From NCBI RefSeq assembly GCF_001941865.1, contig NZ_CP016162.1:5204501-5268500 (forward strand): 64,000 bases of DNA. The letters are read 5' to 3'. The notes under the pieces were generated by a model. It made no database searches, was not told the origin of the DNA, and was given only the letters and a program-made list of their open reading frames with translations. Shown here in pieces: positions 16,172 through 25,520 of the stretch. Source of the DNA: Pseudomonas alcaliphila JAB1 (GTDB lineage: Bacteria; Pseudomonadota; Gammaproteobacteria; Pseudomonadales; Pseudomonadaceae). The position numbers and the translations under genes were made by a program. The stretch's first letter is position 1; every line of letters starts with the position of its first letter.

Positions 16172-17614
16172 TTGAGCATCCCCTGCGACATGCTGGTCTT
16201 CGGTGGTACGGGCGATCTGGCCCTGCACAAGCTGCTGCCAGCGCTCTATCACCTGCACCGCGAAGGACGCCTGCACGCCGATGTGCGCATCCTCGCCCTG
16301 GCCCGCAGCAGCCACAGCCGCGAGGCCTACCAGGCCCTGGCCGAGCGTCACTGCCGCGCTCAGGTGGCGCGCGCCGACTTCGCCAACGAGACCTGGGCCA
16401 GCTTCGCCGCGCGCCTCGACTACTTCGCCATGGACGCTGCGCAGAGCGCCGATTTCGGCCGCCTGGCCAAGCGCCTGGGGCGTGATGACGAGCGCGTACG
16501 GGTCTACTACCTGGCCACCGCACCGAGTCTGTTCGAAGCCATCGCAGCGCACCTGGCCAACGCCGGCCTGGCTGGTCCTGCAGCGCGCATCGTGCTGGAA
16601 AAACCCATCGGCCACTCGCTGGAATCGGCCCGCGCGATCAACGCCGCCATCGGCGCCGTGTTCGACGAAGCGCGGGTGTTTCGCATCGACCATTATCTGG
16701 GCAAGGAAACCGTGCAGAACCTCATGGCGCTGCGCTTCGCCAACGCCTTGTTCGAGCCGGTGTGGCGCGCCGGGCATATCGACCACGTACAGATCAGCGT
16801 CTGCGAAACCCTTGGTGTGGAGAACCGCGGCAGCTACTACGACCAGGCCGGCGCCATGCGCGACATGATCCAGAACCACCTGCTGCAGCTGCTCTGCCTG
16901 GTGGCCATGGAGGCGCCGGTGCGCTTCGACGCCGAGGCAGTGCGCAATGAGAAGGTGAAGATCCTCGAAGCGCTGAAACCCATCTCCGGGCTCGACGTGC
17001 AGGACAAGACCGTGCGCGGCCAGTACACCGCCGGCAAGATCGGCGGCCATGACGTGCCCGCCTACTACTTCGAGAAGAACGTCGACAACGACAGTGACAC
17101 CGAAACCTTCGTCGCCGTGCAGGTGGAGATCGACAACTGGCGCTGGGCAGGCGTGCCCTTCTACCTGCGCACCGGCAAGCGCCTGGCGAAGAAAACCTCG
17201 GAAATCCTCATCCAGTTCAAGCCGGTGCCGCACCGTCTGTTCCATGAGGGCGAAGCCAACCAGTTGCTGATCCGCCTGCAGCCGGAAGAGCGCATCAGCC
17301 TGCAGCTGATGGCCAAGAACCCCGGCAAGGGCATGCACCTCAAACCCGTGGAGCTGGACCTCAATCTGGCCAATGCCTTCAACCAGCAGCGCCGCTGGGA
17401 CGCCTACGAACGTCTGCTGCTCGACGTGATCGAGGGGGACTCCACCCTATTCATGCGCCGCGATGAAGTGGAAGCGGCCTGGCAGTGGGTCGATCCCATC
17501 CTGCAGGGCTGGCTCCAGCACTACCAGAGCCCGCGCCCCTACCCGGCCGGCAGCGATGGGCCGGAGCAACTGCAACACCTGCTGGAGCGCCACGGGCGGC
17601 ATTGGGCCGAATGA
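16172..17614 (+). CDS. zwf: Glucose-6-phosphate 1-dehydrogenase
   Basis: A 480-residue enzyme oxidising glucose 6-phosphate to 6-phosphogluconolactone with NAD(P)+. The nucleotide loop is LVFGGTGDLALHKLLPALY and the active-site signature is RIDHYLGKETVQN; EKPIGHSLESA and GKRLAKKTSEILIQFK are also conserved. The start is a TTG (16172, L-S-I-P-C-D) behind GGAG; an ATG further upstream in frame would add 12 residues unlike the family. It resembles the P. putida ZwfA form. The pgl and eda genes that usually follow zwf in P. aeruginosa are absent; the next gene is hcp. Confidence 0.93.
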   Translation: MSIPCDMLVFGGTGDLALHKLLPALYHLHREGRLHADVRILALARSSHSREAYQALAERHCRAQVARADFANETWASFAARLDYFAMDAAQSADFGRLAKRLGRDDERVRVYYLATAPSLFEAIAAHLANAGLAGPAARIVLEKPIGHSLESARAINAAIGAVFDEARVFRIDHYLGKETVQNLMALRFANALFEPVWRAGHIDHVQISVCETLGVENRGSYYDQAGAMRDMIQNHLLQLLCLVAMEAPVRFDAEAVRNEKVKILEALKPISGLDVQDKTVRGQYTAGKIGGHDVPAYYFEKNVDNDSDTETFVAVQVEIDNWRWAGVPFYLRTGKRLAKKTSEILIQFKPVPHRLFHEGEANQLLIRLQPEERISLQLMAKNPGKGMHLKPVELDLNLANAFNQQRRWDAYERLLLDVIEGDSTLFMRRDEVEAAWQWVDPILQGWLQHYQSPRPYPAGSDGPEQLQHLLERHGRHWAE

Positions 17615-17826
17615 CCAACCTGGCAGCTTCTTGCGCAGCGTGCTGTGGATAAATCTGCGCTGAAACTGGCGCAGGCCAGTGAATACAGGCTGTTCAGCAG
17701 ACTGCGCAATAACCTGCACAGCACTGCGCAACTTGTTGCGCAATATAGCGTGACGAAACACTCATCGTGACCAATAACGCCCAATAGGTCATGCTAACTA
17801 TATGTTTATAAAAGATTTTATATTTA

Positions 17827-17842
17827 TGGCATGCCGCTCGCT
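17827..17842 (+). promoter_or_regulatory. Candidate sigma-54 promoter of hcp
   Basis: TGGCATGCCGCTCGCT has the GG and GC doublets separated by ten bases that define -24/-12 promoters, with three departures from the full consensus. It lies 56 bp upstream of the hcp ATG, after an AT-rich stretch (17790-17826) that could help activator looping. Confidence 0.5.
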
Positions 17843-17897
17843 TTAGCCATGGCTCCCGGATCGATCACGATCCATGACCCAGGCAAGGAGAGCACTC

Positions 17898-18416
17898 ATG
17901 CCAACACCCGCGTATCTGTCCCTCGAAGGCACCAAACAAGGTCTGATCACCGCTGGCACCTTCACCGAGGACTCGGTCGGCAACATTTTCCAGGAAGGTC
18001 ATGAAGACCAGATTCTGGTGCAAGCCTACAACCACCAGGTCATCATCCCGCGCGACCCGCAGTCCGGCCAACCAACCGGCCAGCGCGTGCACAAGCCGCT
18101 GATGATCACCAAGGTCTTCGACAAGTCCTCGCCGCTGATCTTCAACGCCCTGACCTCCGGCGAGCGTCTGAACAAGTGCCGTCTGGAGTGGTACCGCACC
18201 TCCTCCACCGGTACCCAGGAGCACTACTTCACCATCGAGCTGGAAGACGCCGTGATCGTCGACGTACAGTCGCGCATGCCGAACTGCCAGGACCCGAACA
18301 TGGCGCACTTCACCCACCTGGAAGACGTCTACTTCACCTACCGCAAGATCGTCTGGACCCACGAAGTCTCCGGTACTTCCGGCTCCGACGACTGGCGTAC
18401 CCCGATCTCTGCCTAA
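17898..18416 (+). CDS. hcp: Hcp, type VI secretion tube protein
   Basis: A 172-residue protein that stacks as hexameric rings to form the inner T6SS tube. MPTPAYLSLEGTKQGLITAG, HEDQILVQAYNHQVIIPRDPQSGQPTGQRVHKPL and the FTHLEDVYFTYRKIVWTHE ending are typical of the CtsH1/Hcp family, with normal length. I use ATG 17898 behind AAGGAGAG rather than the in-frame ATG at 17874. No T6SS sheath, baseplate or ATPase genes are in the window, so this is an orphan hcp-vgrG cluster served by machinery elsewhere. A GC-rich hairpin (18444-18465) follows. Confidence 0.96.
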   Translation: MPTPAYLSLEGTKQGLITAGTFTEDSVGNIFQEGHEDQILVQAYNHQVIIPRDPQSGQPTGQRVHKPLMITKVFDKSSPLIFNALTSGERLNKCRLEWYRTSSTGTQEHYFTIELEDAVIVDVQSRMPNCQDPNMAHFTHLEDVYFTYRKIVWTHEVSGTSGSDDWRTPISA

Positions 18417-18443
18417 GGCGGGATCGCGTCCGCGTCACCGCAG

Positions 18444-18465
18444 CGGCCAGGCATCGTCCTGGCCG
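18444..18465 (+). other. Hairpin between hcp and vgrG
   Basis: CGGCCAGG and CCTGGCCG form an eight-bp stem with a six-base loop, followed by TTGCGTTT rather than a clean T-run. It may act as a partial terminator keeping vgrG expression below hcp, or protect the hcp mRNA end. Confidence 0.5.
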
Positions 18466-18602
18466 TTGCGTTTCGGCAGGCTGCGCACAAAGCGCTGGCC
18501 AATCGCCGAAAACCTCGACCGTTGCCAGCGCGCAGCGGCCGATTCGGTTACAACCTGGAGCGCGCCACGCGCCCATCATGGAATGATCGAGAGGAACAAC
18601 GA

Positions 18603-20693
18603 ATGTTCGCCCAGGCCAACCAGACCCATTTCAGCCTCAGCATCGACGGTGTCGAACACGACCTGCAGGTGCTCGAGTTCAAAGGGCGCGAGGCGATCAG
18701 CCAACCTTACGCCTTCGACGTGGAACTGATCAGCGAACGCCCCGACCTCGATCTGGAGAGCCTGCTGCACCAGCGCGCCTTTCTCGCCTTCGATCAGAAC
18801 GGCGCCGGTATCCACGGTCTGATCCACCGCATCGCCCAGGGCGAATCCGGCAAGCGCATGACCCGCTACCGCCTGACCCTGGTGCCGCAATTGACCTACC
18901 TGGCACACCGCACCAATCAGCGCATCTTCCAGCACCTGACGGTGGAGAAGATCATCGGCCAGGTGCTCGAAGAGCACGGCATCCAGGCCGACGCTTACCA
19001 ATTCCAACTCGGCTCGCTCTACCCCGAGCGCGAATACTGCGTGCAGTACGACGAGAGCGACCTGCACTTCGTCCAGCGCCTGTGCGAGGAGGAAGGCATC
19101 CACTACCACTTCCAGCACAGCAGCGCAGGCCATGTACTGACCTTCGGCGACGACCAGACCGTGTTCCCGCGTCTGGCACCGCTGGCCTACCAGCAGGACA
19201 GCGGCCTGGTGGCTGACGACCCGGTGATCAAGCACTTCGGCGTGCGCGTGGAAACCCGCACCAGCCAGGTCACCCGCCGCGACTACGACTTCGAGAAACC
19301 GCGCCTGCAGCTGGAGGCCAAGGCCGACGGCGACGTACAGCCCAAGCTGGAAGACTACGACTACCCGGGCCGCTATACCGACCGCGAGCGCGGCAAGCAC
19401 CTGGCCAAACGCGCCCTGGAGCGCCACCGCCACGACTTCGAACTGGCCCAGGGCGACGGCGACTCGCCGACCCTGGTCAGCGGCCACTTCCTCGACCTGA
19501 CCGAGCACCCGCGCGACGCCTGGAATCAGCTCTGGCTGCTCACCGAAGTGCTGCACGAAGGCAAGCAGCCGCAGGTGCTGGAAGAGTCGGTGCTTGATCT
19601 CCCCTCTCCCATTCATGGGAGAGTGGCCGGGGGAGAGGGTAAAGCCGACGACACCGACTTCCACCAAGGCTACCGCAACCGTTTCACTGCCACGCCCTGG
19701 GACGTGCCCTATCGCCCATCCCTGGCCCACCCGAAACCGCGCATCCTCGGCAGCCAGAGCGCTGTGGTCACAGGCCCGGCTGGCGAAGAAATCCACTGCG
19801 ACCAATATGGCCGGGTGAAGGTGCAATTCTTCTGGGATCGCGAAGGTCAGGCGGACGATAAAACCAGCTGCTGGCTACGCGTCAGCTCCAGCTGGGCCGG
19901 TGACCGCTACGGCGCCATCACCATCCCGCGCATCGGCATGGAAGTGCTGGTCACCTTCCTCGAAGGCGACCCCGACCAGCCGCTGGTTACCGGCTGCCTG
20001 TACCACGCCGAACACGTGGTGCCCTACGACCTGCCGGCAAACAAGACGCGCAGCGTGTTCAAGACCCTCAGCAGTCCCGGCGGTGGCGGTTACAACGAAC
20101 TACGCATCGAAGACCGCAAGGGCGCCGAGCAGATCTACGTCCACGCTCAGCGCGACTGGGACGAGAACATCGAACACGACCAGAAGATCCGCGTCGGCAA
20201 CGAACGCCACGACACCGTCGAGGCCAACGTCTACAGCCACTTCAAGGCCGAAGAACACCGCACCACCCACGCCGACCGCAAGACCGAGATCAAGGCCAAC
20301 GACCACCTCACCGTTGGCGACAGCCAGCACATCAAGCTCGGCAACGGCCAGTTCATCCAGGCCGGCCAGGAAATCCACCTCTCCAGCGGCCTCAAGGTCG
20401 TGCTCGAAGCCGGCAGCGAACTGACCCTCAAGGGCGGCGGCAGCTTCATCAAACTCGATGGCGGCGGCGTCACCCTGGTGGGGCCGGTGATCAAGATCAA
20501 CTCCGGCGGTGCGCCGGGCAGTGGTTCGGGAGCGGCACCAGTGTTGCCGGGCGCGGCGAAGCCGGCGGATGCGGATGTGCCGGGAATTCCACTGGAAGCA
20601 CTAGTCAAACAAAACATGCTGTTTCGCAGCACCCGAGCTGGCGTATGTGAGGTGTGCGAAGCCGCTAAGGCGTCAAAGGGAGATAAGGCATGA
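18603..20693 (+). CDS. vgrG: VgrG (TssI), T6SS spike protein
   Basis: A 696-residue spike protein. Residues 1 to about 330 form the gp27-like part (FSLSIDGVEHDLQVLEFKGREAI, LCEEEGIHYHF). The gp5-like OB fold follows (GPAGEEIHCDQYGRVKVQFFWDREG, RVSSSWAGDRYGAITIPRIGMEVLVTFLEGDPDQPLVTG), then the beta-helix repeat needle. It ends with a Gly/Ala/Pro-rich tail and CEVCEAAKASKGDKA. ATG 18603 is chosen because the gp27 domain begins immediately after and GAGAGGAACAACG precedes it. About 15 codons (near residue 333) come from an intergenic-type repeat carried in frame. The stop overlaps the adaptor gene (ATGA), so toxin genes are co-translated. Confidence 0.95.
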   Translation: MFAQANQTHFSLSIDGVEHDLQVLEFKGREAISQPYAFDVELISERPDLDLESLLHQRAFLAFDQNGAGIHGLIHRIAQGESGKRMTRYRLTLVPQLTYLAHRTNQRIFQHLTVEKIIGQVLEEHGIQADAYQFQLGSLYPEREYCVQYDESDLHFVQRLCEEEGIHYHFQHSSAGHVLTFGDDQTVFPRLAPLAYQQDSGLVADDPVIKHFGVRVETRTSQVTRRDYDFEKPRLQLEAKADGDVQPKLEDYDYPGRYTDRERGKHLAKRALERHRHDFELAQGDGDSPTLVSGHFLDLTEHPRDAWNQLWLLTEVLHEGKQPQVLEESVLDLPSPIHGRVAGGEGKADDTDFHQGYRNRFTATPWDVPYRPSLAHPKPRILGSQSAVVTGPAGEEIHCDQYGRVKVQFFWDREGQADDKTSCWLRVSSSWAGDRYGAITIPRIGMEVLVTFLEGDPDQPLVTGCLYHAEHVVPYDLPANKTRSVFKTLSSPGGGGYNELRIEDRKGAEQIYVHAQRDWDENIEHDQKIRVGNERHDTVEANVYSHFKAEEHRTTHADRKTEIKANDHLTVGDSQHIKLGNGQFIQAGQEIHLSSGLKVVLEAGSELTLKGGGSFIKLDGGGVTLVGPVIKINSGGAPGSGSGAAPVLPGAAKPADADVPGIPLEALVKQNMLFRSTRAGVCEVCEAAKASKGDKA
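19600..19640 (+). repeat. Intergenic-type palindromic repeat inside vgrG
   Basis: The stretch starts TCCCCTCTCCCATTCATGGG and ends GGCCGGGGGAGAGGGT; it contains the hairpin CTCTCCCAT/ATGGGAGAG and is read in frame as LPSPIHGRVAGGEGK. A diverged relative in opposite orientation lies between genes at 30941-30980. Confidence 0.7.
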
Positions 20694-21265
20694 GCGTCCC
20701 AATGCCCGATGGAAACGGTGCCATTCTGCTAGACGGAGCTCGTTACGAGAGCGCGACGGCGTGGCTTTATCAGTGCTTCCCTGGCCATCAACCACGACCG
20801 TTATTGCTCGGTACGGCCTATGAACCCATAGCGGACGCTGGCCCTATTTTGCTGGATGCTCCGGTTGGCAGCATGGCCTATGACGCCTGGAGACACGGAA
20901 CCGAAATCAAGGATGGTCTCTGGCTGGAAAGCGATGCATCGTTGGACGATCTGCATCGCATACTGCAGCGCCGCCTGCGCATCTTCACCCCAGAACATCG
21001 CGAACTCTGGCTACGCCTGGGTGACGCCCGACCGCTGTATCAGGCATGGCAGCGTGAAGGGCAATGGCCGGAGGGATTCTGGCACCGTATCTCACGCATC
21101 TGGCTGCACCACGAAGGCACAATCTTTTGCGCCTGGCAAAACGAACACCCAGAGAAAGACGGCGCGCCAGCCGAACTAGATCTCGCCGCGCAAATGACAC
21201 TCGACTGGCGACTGCTGGAGGCGCTTGCCGAACAGGACGACAGGGCACAGGAAGCTCTTCTATGA
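20690..21265 (+). CDS. DUF4123-domain T6SS effector adaptor
   Basis: A 191-residue soluble protein with the features of DUF4123 (Tap/TEC) chaperones: an N-terminal strand-rich part (AWLYQCFPGHQPRPLLLGTAYEP, AGPILLDAP), the LRRRL-like helix (LHRILQRRLRIFTPEHRELWLRLGDARPLYQAW), and a C-terminal part with the pattern ...IFCAWQNEHPEKDG. Such adaptors load a specific effector onto the cognate VgrG. Its four-base overlap with both vgrG and the effector gene supports this. The acidic C-terminus (EALAEQDDRAQEALL) follows. Confidence 0.85.
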   Translation: MSVPMPDGNGAILLDGARYESATAWLYQCFPGHQPRPLLLGTAYEPIADAGPILLDAPVGSMAYDAWRHGTEIKDGLWLESDASLDDLHRILQRRLRIFTPEHRELWLRLGDARPLYQAWQREGQWPEGFWHRISRIWLHHEGTIFCAWQNEHPEKDGAPAELDLAAQMTLDWRLLEALAEQDDRAQEALL

Positions 21266-23943
21266 CAGCTCAAACTCCCGCTCCATCCAGCCTGACAGTA
21301 GCTGGATGCCCCCTGCTCAGCGCTGTACTCCCGCTACGCTATGCGCTTGGCCCGACCCTGACAGTGGATACCAGCGCCTATGGGTTGCCAGCTGTACAGG
21401 GCGACTTTCCTGCAATAGGCGATTACTTCGAGCCCCTTCAGGGCCGTCCGCTGAACTACACCGCTCGTCTGTTACGCGATGGCTGGCTGTACGTCTGGCA
21501 GAGCGGCCTAAAACAACTGGTCGAGTACCGTGTCAACGCGGCTGCCTTTACCCAAACAGCTCGCGGCGGCAAAGTCATCGACGCGCGTAGCCTGCCCTAT
21601 TTACTCCTTCCCGCAGGAACACCGGCCATGCTGGCGTGGTCTCCTCGTCAGTGGAGCGATAGCCAGTTCAACTCTGCCAAGGGAAAAGAAGATGTACGTC
21701 AGCGCGTGATGCGCACCATCACCCCTGGAGCAGCACCATTCAGCGGTCAAGCCCGCACGATTCACGAACGTATCGGCGACTACATGGACGCCAACTGGTA
21801 TGGCTGGAGTTGTGAACCCTCAACCAGTCACCGTCCAGCCTGGCCAAAGCTGCTCGACGACATGCAGCGCTGCGAGCAACAAGCCTATGCTTTGATCGAC
21901 GATCCGTGGGGCGTATTGCTGGATCTGGCCAAGCTGCTTCGCGCTCGCCAGCAGGCATTCGAGGTGACGCGTGAAATCCATGGTGAAGACTGGGCCATGG
22001 CAGGCGTACTCAAATCTCTGGCAGAAGGCGACCCGCAAATCGGCGGCCAACTGCGCAGCATCACCAATTACCGCAAGCTACAAACTACCTGGCAGCAGCA
22101 AACGCAAGAGGAGGAAGAATACAGCGCCGATGTGCGCCGCATCAGCGAGCTTTGGTCAGCTTGGCTAAATACCCTAGCTCAGCGCGGCCCTGCCAGCCTG
22201 GATACTGCCTGTGGCCATTTCGACATCACCCAACCCGATCCACGTGCAGAGCTAGAACTCCACTTCGCTGCAGCCTGCCTTGGCCCTGCAACAACCGGTC
22301 CCGGAGCCAAGGCCATAGCGAATGCCCTGACACTCCAGCAGCAAGAGGGAAAACCCTGGCTGGTTTGGGCGTTACTGGGTTTGGGCAAACGCCTCGGTGT
22401 CGGCGAAATCAATTCCCTGGTAGGACTGGCTGACGGCGCAAGAGACAACGGTGCAAGCGCGCTGAACGAAGCACACAAACTGGCGCAATTGCTGAACCAA
22501 GCAGCCGATAAACTGGGCCGGCATATTCTGGGTTCGCCATTGGAAGCCCTGTTTACAGCGCTCGCGCCTATCGTGGGCTTGGGCCTACAGAAAGCTGACG
22601 AAGGGTCCAAGGCCGCCGGACGTCTCTACCTCGCCGCAGCTCTGGCGCGAAGCCAGCAGCGCCTTGCTATTGAGGCTGTCACTCAGCGGCAACTGGGTGA
22701 GTGGATGAGCGATCTGATGGGCACACGCCCTAATCTACCAGCCCGTCTAAAACCCACACAGCTAAGTGTTGCGGTCAGCGATGCACTGCCTTTCTTCAGA
22801 ATGCTGCCGGCCAGAGACTTACCACCCTTGCCTGCCCAATTAACGGCTGACGTTAACCTTCGGGGAATGCTTGATCTTGGAAAGAGCGCTCTGGAGAAAG
22901 CTCCCATTAAATGTGTGGTGGCGCTAATTGCGGGTGTGAACTTTGTTTGGAGCGGAGGTCAGCTTGTCAAAGATAAAAACCTAAAAGCATCATTCTCGGC
23001 CGCAGCCGGCATGTCAGGTATCTCCAGTGCAATAACGGCGACCTTACAGAAAGTTGCCGAACTAGATTGGGAAGCAACAGTCAAGGCTCAAGGTGCTATG
23101 CATCTCTCCTCGCAGAAGGCCTTGGCAGATGCATTAGGAATAGGCGCAAAAGCTTCAGTTCTACAGTCGATCACTTCTGGCTTTGATGTATTGGTCTACG
23201 GAATCGAATCACTAGAAGCCTATAAAGTCGGCGATGTGGATACTGCAGCCATCAATGCAGGATTAACCTTAGCCTCTGCCGCCAACCTGCGTCTGTATGT
23301 GCAAAGTTTCCGAGCCATACGTGCCGCCCGTGCTGCCATCATAGCCGGTGAGGCTGCCGCTATAGGGCGAGGTGTCAGTGTGGCACCACACTTCGCGGCG
23401 CGTGCTCTGGGATGGACCATCTTGATAGTCGGCGGAGTAATTGCCCGTCAATATACGCAGGACACACCTCTCGAGGCTTGGGTAAAAGGCACCCGATTCG
23501 GCACGCGTCCAGCCGATTGGTCGACCAGCTACGAAAAATCGATGACCGAGTTCTACAAGGTAGTCTTCCCTATCAGCTTCGAGGCTTATCGTATCAATGA
23601 ATTGAATCCATATCGTGGAATGCAAACCATCACTTATATGCTTTTGCGCTTGCCGGGTAAAAACACACTGACTGATGACATGATCCATTTCAAAGGATAC
23701 GAAACCTGGGGCAGCTTCTTTGGTCTGGGTGGTACACGCAAGGCAGTGGAGTGGACAGGAAAAGACTTCGATCACCATGGTGGTACACGGGTTAAACCCG
23801 AGCCCGGTGTTGCTGTCTACCGTCGCGTTTATCACGAAGAGAATGGTGACAAGCTCGATGCCATTCATGGCGAACTTCGCTATTCACCCATCGACGGTTT
23901 GACCCTACCGGCTATAGAAATCAAGGAACTCGCATGGCTGTAA
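21262..23943 (+). CDS. VasX-like T6SS effector (BTH_I2691-type), probably pore-forming
   Basis: An 893-residue protein starting MTAQTPAPSSLTVAGCPLLSAVLPLRYALG, which resembles the N-terminal VasX domain (CP..........LPLRYA; then YTARLLRDGWLYVW). The middle is long and helical. The C-terminal third has hydrophobic segments (CVVALIAGVNFVWSG, AARAAIIAGEAAAIG, AALGWTILIVGGVIA) and ends in a region like DTPLEAWVKGTRFGTRPADW, known from this effector family. Family members depolarise target membranes. The start overlaps the adaptor stop (ATGA). Codon use becomes AT-richer over roughly the last third. Immunity is probably encoded just downstream. Confidence 0.85.
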   Translation: MTAQTPAPSSLTVAGCPLLSAVLPLRYALGPTLTVDTSAYGLPAVQGDFPAIGDYFEPLQGRPLNYTARLLRDGWLYVWQSGLKQLVEYRVNAAAFTQTARGGKVIDARSLPYLLLPAGTPAMLAWSPRQWSDSQFNSAKGKEDVRQRVMRTITPGAAPFSGQARTIHERIGDYMDANWYGWSCEPSTSHRPAWPKLLDDMQRCEQQAYALIDDPWGVLLDLAKLLRARQQAFEVTREIHGEDWAMAGVLKSLAEGDPQIGGQLRSITNYRKLQTTWQQQTQEEEEYSADVRRISELWSAWLNTLAQRGPASLDTACGHFDITQPDPRAELELHFAAACLGPATTGPGAKAIANALTLQQQEGKPWLVWALLGLGKRLGVGEINSLVGLADGARDNGASALNEAHKLAQLLNQAADKLGRHILGSPLEALFTALAPIVGLGLQKADEGSKAAGRLYLAAALARSQQRLAIEAVTQRQLGEWMSDLMGTRPNLPARLKPTQLSVAVSDALPFFRMLPARDLPPLPAQLTADVNLRGMLDLGKSALEKAPIKCVVALIAGVNFVWSGGQLVKDKNLKASFSAAAGMSGISSAITATLQKVAELDWEATVKAQGAMHLSSQKALADALGIGAKASVLQSITSGFDVLVYGIESLEAYKVGDVDTAAINAGLTLASAANLRLYVQSFRAIRAARAAIIAGEAAAIGRGVSVAPHFAARALGWTILIVGGVIARQYTQDTPLEAWVKGTRFGTRPADWSTSYEKSMTEFYKVVFPISFEAYRINELNPYRGMQTITYMLLRLPGKNTLTDDMIHFKGYETWGSFFGLGGTRKAVEWTGKDFDHHGGTRVKPEPGVAVYRRVYHEENGDKLDAIHGELRYSPIDGLTLPAIEIKELAWL

Positions 23944-24890
23944 GCGACCTGATCCAACAAGCGCGCACCCGTTTCGGGCAGGCGCCCAGTGTGCTATTGC
24001 GCGCCGACGAGCCCACTGGAGAAAAACCCCGAGAACTCTTCGTTACCGATGAACATACCGGGCATTATTTGGCCCTCAAGACCGGCGGTGATTCTGACAG
24101 AGGAATCGTAACTGGCGCTCTAGGAGGAACGGTGTCAATTGCAATGGGGCTCTTCAGCCTTTTTTTTGCAATTAAGGGTGAATGGGATGGTGTTGCAGTC
24201 ACCTTACCTGTTGCCCTCATTTGTCTGCTTGCCCCTCTCTCTTGGGAGGTTAGTCGTCCGCTCCCACTGCCAATTCTCTTTAACCGCCGCACCCGAGAAG
24301 TCTATTTCGATCACAATGGCAAGCTGTACCACAGCCCCTGGGACGGTATACAGGCGCTGGCAGGCGAGTTCGTTATGGTTGGTCCACATACCGGAGGTAT
24401 GCGAAATGCCTCACTGGAAATCCTCGTACGCCGCCTCGGCGAGCCCGATAACGCCTTGCTGGTAAGCCTTGGTCTACCGATGGGCAAAACCCTGCAAATG
24501 CAGAAAGGCTTTTGGGAATGGCTACGCGCCTATATGGACAATGGTCCCTGGTTTGATGAGAACGGCCAGTGCAGCGCCTCTGACGCATACGTAAAGGAAA
24601 TGCTTTCTGCCCATACCAAACCCACAGGCTTTCTTGCCTTCCGGCGGCAAAGGATCGCCGACAAAAAGACAGCCAACGAGGGCAAGAACTACCTGGAGTG
24701 GACTGATGCGGTTCTCTATCTGGGGCACCTGCTTTTCTACCCGATGAACTGGCTGCAGGAGTTCACCTACAACATCGCCAAGCGCCGTTCCCGCAATCGC
24801 TGGCCACAGATTGTCACAGAACGCCTACAGCCAAACGGCCCGACCACGCGACTTATCGACCTGGAGCGTGAGCGTGGGCTGGACGTATAA
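23934..24890 (+). CDS. DUF6708-type membrane protein beside T6SS effector
   Basis: A 318-residue protein overlapping the effector gene by ten bases, so it belongs to the same transcript. After a soluble stretch of about 60 residues come two hydrophobic segments (GIVTGALGGTVSIAMGLFSLFF and VAVTLPVALICLLAPLSW). A soluble domain follows, with ILFNRRTREVYFDHNGKLYHSPWDGIQAL and later YLEWTDAVLYLGHLLFYPMNWLQEF. This matches DUF6708 proteins I recall next to VasX-like effectors. It could be part of immunity or help effector handling; the sequence does not decide. Confidence 0.7.
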   Translation: MAVSDLIQQARTRFGQAPSVLLRADEPTGEKPRELFVTDEHTGHYLALKTGGDSDRGIVTGALGGTVSIAMGLFSLFFAIKGEWDGVAVTLPVALICLLAPLSWEVSRPLPLPILFNRRTREVYFDHNGKLYHSPWDGIQALAGEFVMVGPHTGGMRNASLEILVRRLGEPDNALLVSLGLPMGKTLQMQKGFWEWLRAYMDNGPWFDENGQCSASDAYVKEMLSAHTKPTGFLAFRRQRIADKKTANEGKNYLEWTDAVLYLGHLLFYPMNWLQEFTYNIAKRRSRNRWPQIVTERLQPNGPTTRLIDLERERGLDV

Positions 24891-24926
24891 ATCCGTACAT
24901 ACACTCAACGAAGTCAAGGAAAGACC

Positions 24927-25406
24927 ATGCAACAAGCCACCTGGAACCACGCCCAATACCTCAGCGTGCTGTCCTGGACAATGTTCAGTGCCACCATCAC
25001 AAGCACACAGCTATTTCTTGTATTTTTCCCTTTTGGCAATCTGGATGAGTACGTACTGGGTTGGCCTCTCGGACTATCGCTGACCGCAAATGCCATACTT
25101 GTTATTGCGTCCACATTAGGCCGCCGCGACCAATATGTTCGCATCTCATTGACGGATAACGGAATCCAATATGATGACGAAGCCGAGTCCTACCGCCGCA
25201 ACGAACTGCTTCGTGCCAGTGACATCAAGAAGATCCGCGTTCGACGCAATCCATTCTTCAAGTCACTGACGATCGACATGAAGAAAGACAATCAACGCTT
25301 CTTTCTGAGCAATGTGTCTCTCACAGAGAATTTTCTGGCGGAAGCCAATGCGCTCATCAACCAAGCAGCGGACAACTCGCCACAAACTGGCCTGCAAAAG
25401 GCGTAA
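24927..25406 (+). CDS. Small membrane protein, candidate immunity protein
   Basis: A 159-residue protein of no recognised family, 36 bp after the DUF6708 gene. Two transmembrane helices (YLSVLSWTMFSATITSTQLFLVFFPF and LGWPLGLSLTANAILVIAS) are followed by a basic, strand-rich domain (VRISLTDNGIQYDDEAESYRRNELLRASDIKKIRVRRNPFFKSLTIDMK). This has the look of a bacterial PH-like fold. The position directly after a pore-forming effector and the inner-membrane topology suggest immunity; AAGGA lies before the ATG. Base composition is less GC-rich than the flanking chromosome. Confidence 0.6.
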   Translation: MQQATWNHAQYLSVLSWTMFSATITSTQLFLVFFPFGNLDEYVLGWPLGLSLTANAILVIASTLGRRDQYVRISLTDNGIQYDDEAESYRRNELLRASDIKKIRVRRNPFFKSLTIDMKKDNQRFFLSNVSLTENFLAEANALINQAADNSPQTGLQKA

Positions 25407-25520
25407 GTTGCAAAGAGGAAGGCGACCGAGCATCGCACTGCAAGAACTCACTGAACTCAGAGTCACAAACAGTGCGGTGCACCGTTTTTCGGATTCCACC
25501 TCGCACGGCTACATAGAGCC

